From O2-02-FULL-42-9 sp038043025 (GTDB lineage Bacteria; Pseudomonadota; Gammaproteobacteria; UBA12402): a DNA stretch of 10,295 nt. How positions within the stretch are numbered: position 1 is the stretch's first letter; each line of letters begins with the position of its first letter. Where the stretch lies: contig JBBTCW010000037.1 of the NCBI GenBank assembly GCA_038043025.1, positions 1 to 10,295 on the forward strand. The letters run 5' to 3'. Of this stretch, positions 1 through 6,832 are shown piece by piece. A program made the position numbers and the translations under genes. The notes below the pieces were generated by a model, which had not been told where the DNA came from, ran no database searches, and saw nothing but the letters and a program-made list of their open reading frames with translations.

Positions 1-12
1 AAGTGCTTCCAG

Positions 13-49
13 GATTGAAATCATGATAAACTTATGTATAAACCCATGC
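13..49 (+). repeat. 37-bp outer repeat, left copy
   Basis: This segment is matched without mismatch by the reverse complement of bases 10259-10295, so the window is bounded by a 37-bp perfect inverted repeat about 10.2 kb apart. It is AT-rich and contains the small palindrome ATCATGAT. On this side it runs directly into the GC-rich core repeat. It may be the edge of a longer dispersed repeat at which the assembly broke, or the outer arm of a small mobile element. No transposase gene is visible in the window. Confidence 0.9.
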
Positions 50-147
50 GGCTTGCCGCGAGGGACATTGCGCCTGGGGATTCTCAAGGGGAGCGGGCGT
101 TCGCTCCCCTTGAGTCGCCGTCCGCGCGGGTTTCCCGCGCAGGCGAT
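48..147 (+). repeat. 100-bp GC-rich hairpin repeat, left copy
   Basis: This copy is identical over 100 bases to 10123-10222, in the same orientation. It is 71% GC by hand count, in an otherwise AT-rich window. It folds into three perfect hairpins: GCGGC/GCCGC (48-59, 2-nt loop), a 13-bp stem at 83-95 with 102-114 (6-nt loop), and a 7-bp stem at 124-130 with 134-140 (TTT loop). CGCCTG at 71-76 can also pair with CAGGCG at 140-145 and so enclose the last two hairpins. It lies just beyond the 3' end of the korB remnant. It is probably a dispersed REP- or MITE-like element; the family is not recognised. Confidence 0.9.
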
Positions 148-204
148 AAATAACGAAATATGGCCAAACAATGGCGCATTTGCAGCAAAACGCTTATCCG
201 GAAC

Positions 205-709
205 TCGCGTTTTAAACCATTGGTAGGTATTGATACGATTGAACACAACGCAGGGCTGAAAAATATCAATTAATGCATACCCTTCATGTTGAATGGCTGC
301 TTTTAATAATTCTTTTAATCCGTTAATGTTTAAAGAAAAAGCACGCGCGACAAATGATGCATTTTGCGCGATGGCGATGGCAATAGGATTCAATGGTGCA
401 GATGTTTGTGATATCAGGATTTCGGCGGATGGCATGTAGAAAATGATTTCCTCCTTCGCCATACATGTCACCGTCGCCACCTTCGGCAATGACAACGAGT
501 TTGGGGCTCGCCAGTTTAATTCCGGTGGCAACCGGCAGCGCGCGGCCATGCAAACCATTAAACATATTCACATTAAAATATTGAGGAGTTTTAGCGGCTT
601 GTCCAATACCGCTTACGACAACCGCTTGTTGTGGTGTAATGTTTAACTCATCGAGCGCCAACTTGATGGCGCGTAAAATTTGAAAATTTCCACAACCAGC
701 GCACCAGCG
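205..709 (-). pseudogene. korB: 2-oxoacid:ferredoxin oxidoreductase beta subunit remnant
   Basis: This is the remnant of the TPP-binding beta subunit (KorB/PorB type), which in the intact enzyme decarboxylates a 2-oxoacid and reduces ferredoxin. Reading down from base 709, the protein begins RWCAGCGNF, the conserved start of the family, followed by VVVSGIGQ, GLHGRALPVATGIKLASP, GDGD and GGNHFLHAIRRNPDIT. Around bases 395-410 the frame changes. The sequence then resumes as PLNPIAIAIAQNASFVARAF and ALIDIFQPCVVFNRINTYQW, the family's C-terminal region, ending near 205 before unrelated repeat DNA. Roughly 40 residues are missing, including the expected N-x-x-YGLTxGQ cofactor motif. There is no start codon of its own and the 3' end is lost. 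It cannot encode a working enzyme. The choice of Kor over other 2-oxoacid oxidoreductases is tentative. Confidence 0.85.
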
Positions 710-1290
710 GCAATCGCTTCGGTGCCGGTGGTGATATTAAAATTAGTGAGAGGTGTGGCAGTGATGGAGTATTTCGTCAATTGTTTTTGATCGCATAATT
801 TATCGGCGAGTTGATAGCCATAGTCGATAGATTGAATATTTTCTCGAAGAGTGTCGTTAGAAAAATATTTTTTTATTACGGGGAGATAGAGTGTTGAAAA
901 AATGTTTAAAAGAGATAATACAAAACCCATGACAATGCTGTTCGCAAATAATTTTTTGCCTGAATTAGAATATTTTGTTTCGATGATCGCATCATCTGCA
1001 ATGATGATGGTATTTTTTGTAATGCGGTGCGATAGATGTTCAACGCCTAATGGACTCATGGAAATCAATAAATCGATGCGTTTAACAAAAGCCAAAACCG
1101 GAAATGTAGTGAGGCGTATTTCGACTGAATTATCACCCCCTCGAATTCTGGACATATATTCAGAGCTAGAAAAGACATAAAATCCTGCGTGCTGCACAAT
1201 ATCGGCTAACACAGATTCAAGAGTGTTAAGACCTTGACCCGCCGCGCCGTGGATGACGATTGAAATATCTTGTGGCATTGAAGAAATCAT
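700..1290 (-). pseudogene. korA: 2-oxoacid:ferredoxin oxidoreductase gamma/alpha subunit remnant
   Basis: The surviving ~190 residues match the gamma (POR) domain that is fused to the N-terminus of KorA-type alpha subunits: ISIVIHGAAGQGLNTLESVLA, EYMSRIRGGDNSVEIRL, DLLISMSPLGVEHL and ANSIVMGFVLSLL. A linker and the first residues of the next domain (TGTEAIAAGA) follow. At about base 700-709 the sequence switches in another frame into the start of the beta subunit, so the whole thiamine-pyrimidine and C-terminal part of alpha (roughly 380 residues in relatives) is absent. The open frame runs on to a stop at 643-645 with non-homologous residues. The start is taken as ATG at 1290, or the in-frame ATG five codons later. 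It diverges from sufB across an 86-bp gap. The gamma domain alone could in principle still be made, but no partner is left here. Confidence 0.82.
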
Positions 1291-1308
1291 TGATTTTTTC
1301 TTTTTTTA

Positions 1309-1329
1309 ATAGTACTAATATGGTATTAT
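1309..1329 (+). promoter_or_regulatory. Imperfect dyad in the sufB promoter region
   Basis: ATAGTAC (1309-1315) and GTATTAT (1323-1329) form an inverted repeat with one mismatch and a 7-base spacer, in the 86-bp gap between the divergent kor remnant and sufB. TATTAT at 1324-1329 or TACAAT at 1348-1353 could serve as a -10 box; neither has a good -35. The dyad could be an operator, but it does not match the IscR type 1 consensus and no regulator gene is present. Confidence 0.25.
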
Positions 1330-1376
1330 ATCAGAAATTTTCTGGGATACAATGCAGCGTTCGAGGTGGACTTTAG

Positions 1377-2819
1377 GTGAACAACGAACTATTGAGTGAA
1401 ATAACCCAACAATCCTATCCGTTTGGTTTTACGACAACAGTGGCAACGGACACCATCAAGCCTGGGTTGAGCGAAGAGGTTATTCGTTTAATCTCGCATA
1501 AAAAAAATGAGCCGTCATTTTTACTGACATGGCGATTGGACGCTTATAGACATTGGCAAACGATGCGCCAGCCCACTTGGTCGCATTTGAACTTAGAGCC
1601 TATTAATTATCAATCGATTAGTTATTATTCTGCGCCGCAATCTCAACCGAAATCTCCCAAACATTTAAACGAGATCGATCCTGAAATTTTGCGTGCCTAT
1701 AATAAATTAGGCATATCATTGGCTGAGCAAGAACGTTTATCGGGTGTTGCAGTCGATGCAGTTTTTGATAGTGTGTCCGTAGCCACAACGTGTAAAGAAA
1801 TATTGAGTGAAGTGGGCGTGATTTTTTGTCCCTTTTCTGAAGCGGTGTTGAAATATCCTGATCTCATTAAAAAATATTTAGGCTCTGTTGTACCGTATCG
1901 GGATAATTTTTTTGCCGCCTTGAATTCAGCTGTTTTTAGTGATGGCTCGTTTGTTTATATTCCAAAGGGCGTGCATTGCCCCATAGAATTATCCACTTAT
2001 TTTCGTATTAACGCGGCGAATACCGGGCAATTTGAGCGCACATTGATTATTGCGGAGCCGGGTGCTTATGTGAGTTATTTGGAAGGGTGCAGTGCGCCGA
2101 TGCGCGACAACCATCAGTTACATGCGGCGGTGGTTGAGTTGATCGCGTTGGACGATGCGGAAATTAAATATGCGACAGTGCAGAATTGGTATCCGGGCAA
2201 TGAAAAAGGGGAGGGAGGTGTTTATAACCTTGTGACAAAACGCGGGATGTGCCGCGGTAAAAATTCAAAAATTTCTTGGACACAAATTGAAACAGGCTCA
2301 GCTATTACCTGGAAATATCCCAGCGTTATTTTAAAAGGGGATAATTCTGTGGGAGAGTTTTATTCCGTCGCGTTGACAAATCATTATCAACAGGCAGATA
2401 CCGGAACCAAAATGATTCATATCGGAAAAAATACGAAAAGCACTATTATTTCAAAAGGCATTTCTGCGGGTTTTGCGCAGAATAGTTATCGTGGGTTGGT
2501 GCGTATTGCGCCGCAGGCAAGTCATGCGCGTAATTATTCACAATGCGATTCTTTGTTATTAGGTGATCATTGTGGCGCGCATACGTTTCCTTATATTGAA
2601 GTGCGTAATTCGAGTGCCAAAGTTGAACATGAGGCCTCGGTATCAAAAATTAGTGATGAGCAGATGTTTTATTTTCAACAACGAGGGATTGATAGGGAGA
2701 ATGCTATTTCAATGATGGTGAATGGGTTTTGCAAAACGGTATTGAGCAAGCTACCGATGGAATTCGCCGTGGAGGCACAAAAACTTTTAGAGTTAAGTTT
2801 AGAAGGGTGTTTGGAATGA
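1377..2819 (+). CDS. sufB: Fe-S cluster assembly scaffold protein SufB
   Basis: SufB is the scaffold subunit of the cytoplasmic SufBC2D complex, on which Fe-S clusters are built. At 480 residues it is close to E. coli SufB (495). The N-terminal family signature IKPGLSEEVIRLISHKKNEP is present, followed by the beta-helix core with FVYIPKGVHCPIELSTYFRI and EGCSAPMRDNHQLHAAVVEL (Cys238), then SQCDSLL (Cys390) and KVEHEASVSKI (His418, Glu419). The 28/29-residue spacing between the Cys and the His-Glu pair is that of E. coli Cys405 and His433/Glu434, which are implicated in cluster assembly at the SufB-SufD interface. The start is GTG at 1377, supported by the Shine-Dalgarno sequence GAGGTGGA at 1363-1370. 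It is the first gene of the operon, and sufC follows after 14 nt. Confidence 0.98.
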   Translation: MNNELLSEITQQSYPFGFTTTVATDTIKPGLSEEVIRLISHKKNEPSFLLTWRLDAYRHWQTMRQPTWSHLNLEPINYQSISYYSAPQSQPKSPKHLNEIDPEILRAYNKLGISLAEQERLSGVAVDAVFDSVSVATTCKEILSEVGVIFCPFSEAVLKYPDLIKKYLGSVVPYRDNFFAALNSAVFSDGSFVYIPKGVHCPIELSTYFRINAANTGQFERTLIIAEPGAYVSYLEGCSAPMRDNHQLHAAVVELIALDDAEIKYATVQNWYPGNEKGEGGVYNLVTKRGMCRGKNSKISWTQIETGSAITWKYPSVILKGDNSVGEFYSVALTNHYQQADTGTKMIHIGKNTKSTIISKGISAGFAQNSYRGLVRIAPQASHARNYSQCDSLLLGDHCGAHTFPYIEVRNSSAKVEHEASVSKISDEQMFYFQQRGIDRENAISMMVNGFCKTVLSKLPMEFAVEAQKLLELSLEGCLE

Positions 2820-2822
2820 TCA

Positions 2823-2829
2823 GTGGAGG
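2823..2829 (+). promoter_or_regulatory. sufC ribosome binding site
   Basis: GTGGAGG ends four bases before ATG 2834, in the 14-nt gap between sufB and sufC. It settles the sufC start at 2834 rather than at the open upstream codons of the same frame. Confidence 0.7.
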
Positions 2830-2833
2830 CGCT

Positions 2834-3586
2834 ATGTTAGAAATAAAAAATTTACATGCATCGGTACATGAAAAATCAATTTTAAAAGGGGTCACTTTAA
2901 CCATTCGTCCCGGTGAAATACATGTGTTGATAGGGCCAAACGGTTCGGGAAAAACAACATTGGGTCATGTGTTGGCGGGCGCTCCGAAATATACTGTTTC
3001 TCAGGGGCAGGTTTTGTTTAATCATCATGATTTATTAATGCTGAATCCGGAAGAACGTGCGCGACAGGGGTTATTTTTAGGGTTTCAATATCCCATAGAA
3101 ATTCCGGGCGTGAGCAATATTTATTTTCTAAAAACCGCATTGAATATATTGCGCACACAACAAGGGCAGAAAGCGCTGGATGCGTTAGATTTTAAAGTGC
3201 TAGTGAAAGAGAAATTGGACATGTTAAAGATGGACGAATCATTTTTATATCGATCGGTTAATGAAGGGTTTTCGGGCGGAGAGAAAAAACGCAATGAGAT
3301 TTTACAACTTTTAATTTTTAATCCAACATTAGCAATCTTAGACGAAACAGATTCGGGATTGGATGTCGATGCGTTAAAAGATGTTGCGGCGGGAATTAAT
3401 CATTTTCATCACGAGGGTAATGGAGTGTTGTTGATTACGCATTACAAACGATTGTTGGAATACGTTCGATCGGATCACGTGCATTTGTTTTATGATGGAA
3501 CGATTAAAAAATCAGGCGACTATCAGCTGGTGAGCGACATTGAAAAATTGGGTTACGAAAAAGTCTTAGCATTGGAGTCGATATGA
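2834..3586 (+). CDS. sufC: Fe-S cluster assembly ATPase SufC
   Basis: SufC is the ABC-type ATPase of the SufBC2D complex; ATP-driven dimerisation reshapes SufB-SufD to allow cluster formation. It is soluble and not part of a transporter. The 250-residue protein shows Walker A GPNGSGKTT (Lys40), the family signature FSGGEKKRNEILQ (146-158), Walker B LAILDETDSGLD with Glu171, and the switch histidine in LLITHYKRLL. E. coli SufC has 248 residues with the same Lys40 and Glu171 numbering. The frame is open upstream to 2729, but that would overlap sufB by about 90 bases and add 35 unrelated residues. ATG 2834 is chosen because GTGGAGG at 2823-2829 precedes it and MLEIKNLHA is the usual N-terminus. 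The stop overlaps the sufD start (ATGA). Confidence 0.98.
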   Translation: MLEIKNLHASVHEKSILKGVTLTIRPGEIHVLIGPNGSGKTTLGHVLAGAPKYTVSQGQVLFNHHDLLMLNPEERARQGLFLGFQYPIEIPGVSNIYFLKTALNILRTQQGQKALDALDFKVLVKEKLDMLKMDESFLYRSVNEGFSGGEKKRNEILQLLIFNPTLAILDETDSGLDVDALKDVAAGINHFHHEGNGVLLITHYKRLLEYVRSDHVHLFYDGTIKKSGDYQLVSDIEKLGYEKVLALESI

Positions 3587-4902
3587 ATTTTTCTGATATT
3601 AAATTTTGGGAACAAGCGTTTGAATTGAAATCATCTTTGTTAGAGGGCCATGAGCCGGATTGGTTAAGTAAAATCCGAAAGCTTGCTTTTTTGAACTTTT
3701 TAAAACAAGGGTTGCCACATAACAAATTAGAGGATTGGAAATATAATGATCTCAACAAGCTGTTGTCGCGCGATGCTTGTTTTGCTGAGAGCGACGGTGG
3801 CCAGATGTTGTCTGATATAGAACTTCCGAATTATATTAATTCTCATTGTCTTGTGTTCGTCAATGGTCGCTATTGTCCAGCATTATCATTGCGTAATGCG
3901 TTTTCTGCTAATATTAATATTTATTCATTTTCTGAGGCAGTGAAAATCATTCCTGAGGTGATGAAATCTCTATGGTTAAAAAAAACGTATCTTACTCAAC
4001 AGGTATTTGCCAGTTTAAATACAGCATTTGCTGAAGAAGGCTACGTGTTGCATATTCCGCGCGATGTTCAGTCCGTTTTGCCCATTTATATTTTGTTTAT
4101 AGGTGATCATGCGCATAAAAATAGTGTGGCGCATACGCATAATTTTGTTCTTCTCGAAAAGGGGAGCAAAGCAACGCTTGTAGAACATTTTTATGATAAT
4201 GTCACTGAGGAGTCTTATATACATAGCAATTTCACAGAGATGCATTTATTCGATAATGCGGAGTTGATGCATTATCATTTGGGTGATGCGTCATGGGGGG
4301 CGTGTCATCTTGCGGATTGGCATGTTTCGCAGGGCAAAAATAGTGTATTTCAATCTTTTTCTTGCGCATTGGGCAGCGATTTTTCGCGCCATGATTTACA
4401 GGTACAGTTGAATGCATCGGGTGCGCAATGCGATTTGCGAGGTCTTTATCATGCGAGGCAGACTCAAGAATTGGATTATCATACGTCGATTAACCATGTG
4501 AAACCCAATTGCAAAAGTCATGAATATTACAAAGGTATTTTAAATGATTCAGGGCATGGCATTTTTAATGGTAAAGTTATGGTATCTCCGAATGCTCAGA
4601 AAAGTCAGACGAGCCAAGTGAATAAAAATTTACTGCTTTCTGATCGTGCTGAAATTGATACCAAGCCTGAATTAAAGATTTATGCCGATGATGTTAAATG
4701 TACACATGGAGCGACCGTGGGACAATTAGAAGAGGATGAGATTTTTTATTTACGTGCGCGGGGAATGGGGGAGCAGGCGGCTCGGCAGTTATTGTTAGAG
4801 GTGTTTGTGAGCGACATTGTGAACGCGATTGATATTGCGATGTTGCGCGATTATGTTTCTCATCGTATTTTGAGCACCTTGGAGGTGTCCTGTGGAAGTT
4901 AA
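3583..4902 (+). CDS. sufD: Fe-S cluster assembly protein SufD
   Basis: SufD is the SufB paralogue that completes the SufBC2D scaffold and is needed for iron entry in E. coli. It has 439 residues (E. coli 423). An N-terminal helical part carries the family pattern GLPHNKLEDWKYNDL. The middle is a divergent beta-helix, and the C-terminal part contains HEYYKGILNDSGHGIFNGKV, QTSQVNKNLLLSDRAEIDTKP and ADDVKCTHGATVGQLEEDEI. Cys373 and His375 of the CTHGA motif correspond to E. coli Cys358 and His360 at the SufB-SufD interface. The ATG overlaps the sufC stop by 4 nt, so translation is probably coupled. The end overlaps sufS by 11 nt. Confidence 0.97.
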   Translation: MNFSDIKFWEQAFELKSSLLEGHEPDWLSKIRKLAFLNFLKQGLPHNKLEDWKYNDLNKLLSRDACFAESDGGQMLSDIELPNYINSHCLVFVNGRYCPALSLRNAFSANINIYSFSEAVKIIPEVMKSLWLKKTYLTQQVFASLNTAFAEEGYVLHIPRDVQSVLPIYILFIGDHAHKNSVAHTHNFVLLEKGSKATLVEHFYDNVTEESYIHSNFTEMHLFDNAELMHYHLGDASWGACHLADWHVSQGKNSVFQSFSCALGSDFSRHDLQVQLNASGAQCDLRGLYHARQTQELDYHTSINHVKPNCKSHEYYKGILNDSGHGIFNGKVMVSPNAQKSQTSQVNKNLLLSDRAEIDTKPELKIYADDVKCTHGATVGQLEEDEIFYLRARGMGEQAARQLLLEVFVSDIVNAIDIAMLRDYVSHRILSTLEVSCGS

Positions 4903-6124
4903 ATTCGATGCGATAGAGATGATCCGAGAAGATTTTCCTATTTTAAAACGCCGTAATCGCCAGCAACCATTGATATATTTAGATAATGCGGCGACAACTC
5001 AAAAGCCGATTCAAGTGATAGAAGCGATGGCAGATTATTATAGCGGTTATAATGCAAATATTCATCGTGGTATTTATGAGTTAAGTGAACGCGCGACGTT
5101 GTTATATGAAGGGGTGCGTAAAAAAATTCAAGATTTTATTCATGCCCAGTCGGATAAAGAAATTATTTTTGTTCGTGGGGCAACAGAAGGGATTAATTTA
5201 GTGGCACATAGTTTTGTGCGACCACAACTGAAATCGGGCGATGAGATTATTGTTTCTGAGATGGAACATCACTCCAATATTGTGCCGTGGCAATTGTTAT
5301 GTCAAGAAACCGGTGCTGTATTGCGCGTTATTCCCGTCACAGACATAGGCGAGCTCGATCTAAACGAATATGAGAAATTACTCAACGCGCGCACAAAATT
5401 TGTTGCGATAACGCATGCTTCTAACGTATTAGGAACGATTAATCCTATTAAGAAAATCATATCGTTAGCGCACGCATATCAGGTGGCAGTTTTAATAGAT
5501 GGCGCACAAGCGGTTGCGCATCTATCGGTTGATGTGCGAGCTTTAGATGCTGATTTCTATGTTTTTTCGGGACATAAGATGTATGCTCCCATGGGAATAG
5601 GGGTTTTATATGCAAAAGAATGCTATTTGCAAAATATGTCTGCTTATCAGAGCGGTGGGGATATGATTAAACGAGTTTCTTTTAATGCACTTCCAATATT
5701 GGCGGATCTTCCTGCTAAATTTGAAGCGGGCACGCCGAATGTTGCAGGGGTGATTGGATTAGGTGCGGCGATTGATTATTTAACCGATATCGATCTTGAT
5801 TTATTGCGTGAGCATGAAAACCAATTATTGTGTTATGCCATAAAGAAATTAGCGAACATGTCCCCTGTGCGTTTGATTGGTACGGCACCTCACAAGATCG
5901 CTGTTATTGCATTTGTGATGGAGGGTGTGCATGCACATGATGTGGCGAGTATTTTGGATTTGAAAGGAATTTGTATTCGGGCAGGCCATCATTGCGCGAT
6001 GCCTTTGATGGAGCGATTTAAGGTGTCTGCAACGGCGCGAGCGTCGTTTTCTTTTTATAATACATTCGCTGAAATCGACCAATTTTTATTGGCGTTAGAT
6101 AAAACAAGGAATATGTTTTCATGA
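4892..6124 (+). CDS. sufS: Cysteine desulfurase SufS
   Basis: SufS is a PLP-dependent group II cysteine desulfurase: L-cysteine gives L-alanine plus an enzyme persulfide that supplies sulfur to the SUF scaffold. It has 410 residues (E. coli 406). Visible family features are IYLDNAATTQKP near the N-terminus, NIHRGIYELSERAT, the cofactor-stacking region SEMEHHSNIVPWQ, the Schiff-base lysine Lys229 in FSGHKMYAPMGIGVLY, FEAGTPNVAG, and the catalytic Cys368 in RAGHHCAMPLM. The Lys-to-Cys distance (139) is nearly that of E. coli (226 to 364). The start is GTG 4892, with GGAGG at 4881-4885 inside the end of sufD; the two genes overlap by 11 nt. The stop overlaps sufU by 4 nt. Confidence 0.98.
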   Translation: MEVKFDAIEMIREDFPILKRRNRQQPLIYLDNAATTQKPIQVIEAMADYYSGYNANIHRGIYELSERATLLYEGVRKKIQDFIHAQSDKEIIFVRGATEGINLVAHSFVRPQLKSGDEIIVSEMEHHSNIVPWQLLCQETGAVLRVIPVTDIGELDLNEYEKLLNARTKFVAITHASNVLGTINPIKKIISLAHAYQVAVLIDGAQAVAHLSVDVRALDADFYVFSGHKMYAPMGIGVLYAKECYLQNMSAYQSGGDMIKRVSFNALPILADLPAKFEAGTPNVAGVIGLGAAIDYLTDIDLDLLREHENQLLCYAIKKLANMSPVRLIGTAPHKIAVIAFVMEGVHAHDVASILDLKGICIRAGHHCAMPLMERFKVSATARASFSFYNTFAEIDQFLLALDKTRNMFS

Positions 6125-6579
6125 ACACTGATCTGCGAGAGCTCTACCAAGAAATTATTCTTGATCATAATAGGCAGCCGTGTAATTTTAAAAAATTGGA
6201 TCAAGCTAATTATGTTTTAGAGGGACATAATCCGCTGTGTGGCGATAAAATTACATTATATTTATTAGTGCATGATAATGTTATTAAAGATATTGGTTTT
6301 CAGGGAGAGGGGTGTGCGATTTCGAGAGCATCTGCCTCTTTAATGACGGAAGCGGTGAAAGGAAAAACGGTAGAAGAGGCAAGAAACATATTTCAATCTT
6401 TTCATGAGAATATGACGAGTGTTAATCATCATCCCGTGTCATGGTCTAAATTATCAGTATTATCCAATGTTAAACAATTTCCCATGCGAGTAAAGTGCGC
6501 GACATTGGCTTGGCAGACATTGATTAGCATGATCGATGAGCACGGTAGGTTGGCTAAACAAAACGCAGGCTGGCGCTGA
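6121..6579 (+). CDS. sufU: SufU-type sulfur transfer protein
   Basis: SufU is an IscU-fold protein that, in Bacillus, binds zinc and takes persulfide sulfur from SufS. At 152 residues it shows NPLCGDKI (Cys40, Asp42), GFQGEGCAIS (Cys65) and RVKCATLAWQTL (Cys126). The 61-residue spacing between the second and third Cys is the SufU spacing (66 to 128 in B. subtilis), not that of IscU, because SufU has an extra segment there. It therefore probably acts as sulfur acceptor for SufS rather than as a cluster scaffold, filling the SufE role. ATG 6121 overlaps the sufS stop by 4 nt. The last residues (after HGRLAKQ) are encoded by a hairpin repeat that straddles the stop codon and may be a later addition. 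Confidence 0.95.
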   Translation: MNTDLRELYQEIILDHNRQPCNFKKLDQANYVLEGHNPLCGDKITLYLLVHDNVIKDIGFQGEGCAISRASASLMTEAVKGKTVEEARNIFQSFHENMTSVNHHPVSWSKLSVLSNVKQFPMRVKCATLAWQTLISMIDEHGRLAKQNAGWR

Positions 6580-6601
6580 GCAAAGCGCAGCCCAACCTGC
6601 G
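6544..6601. repeat. REP-like hairpin over the sufU stop codon
   Basis: CGCAGG (6564-6569) pairs with CCTGCG (6596-6601), and inside it GCGCT (6573-6577) pairs with AGCGC (6584-6588) around a 6-nt loop. On the minus strand it begins CGCAGGTTGGGCTGCGCTTT, which resembles the dispersed AGGTTGGGCT...AGCCCAACCT repeats common in gammaproteobacterial and other genomes; GGTTGGCT recurs at 6548-6555. It contains the sufU stop. No T-run follows, so it is not a classic Rho-independent terminator, but it could stabilise the operon mRNA 3' end. Confidence 0.55.
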
Positions 6602-6660
6602 AGCTTATCCGAAGTTCAGAAATTTTATACATCTTTGCCGGAAAAAGAAATAAGGCCACA

Positions 6661-6701
6661 AATCAAATAATTACCCGCAATTCCCGAAAATAATTGATTT
6701 T
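6661..6701 (+). terminator. Possible weak terminator or AT-rich hairpin after sufU
   Basis: AATCAA at 6661-6666 can pair with TTGATT downstream, which is followed by a short T-run (TTTTT). The stem is short and AT-rich, with a loop of over 20 bases that contains CCCGCAATTCCCG. It is the only hairpin plus T-run I see between sufU and the convergent large gene. Confidence 0.2.
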
Positions 6702-6711
6702 TAGAGGCTCC

Positions 6712-6728
6712 CTTAAGGTTTTGTTAAG
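6712..6728. promoter_or_regulatory. Second PmrA-like motif, between convergent genes
   Basis: CTTAAGGTTTTGTTAAG differs at one base from the motif at 10036-10052. One half-site is perfect and the other is GTTAAG on this strand. It lies in the 253-bp gap between sufU and the 3' end of the large minus-strand gene, and no gene starts nearby on either strand. The rest of this gap (6729-6832) is AT-rich, with a 9-bp inverted repeat AAATCCACA/TGTGGATTT (6777-6785 and 6819-6827) and no coding signal. Confidence 0.3.
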
Positions 6729-6832
6729 CAAATAAGGAGTTTTGCTTTTGACTAGAATTGCAAACCTTTCGCCTACAAATCCACAGGTTCAATAACAATG
6801 ATTTTTAATATTTTTTAATGTGGATTTTATAG

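Noticed and set aside
48..147. tRNA-like cloverleaf in the GC-rich core
   Set aside because: It has no anticodon arm of proper size, no T-loop consensus and no CCA-compatible acceptor stem; the 13-bp and 7-bp stems do not fit a tRNA.
23..226. Open frame across the left repeat element
   Set aside because: It runs through the hairpin repeat and into antisense of the korB remnant. It has no ribosome site and no protein-like composition.
1309..1329. IscR or PmrA binding site before sufB
   Set aside because: The bases fit neither the IscR type 1 consensus nor two YTTAAK half-sites with 5-bp spacing.
2729..2833. 35-residue N-terminal extension of SufC
   Set aside because: It overlaps the end of sufB, has no family similarity, and ATG 2834 has its own Shine-Dalgarno sequence and the expected SufC N-terminus.
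6777..6827. Rho-independent terminator of the giant gene
   Set aside because: The 9-bp inverted repeat has a 33-base AT-rich loop and no T-run in the right place on the minus strand.
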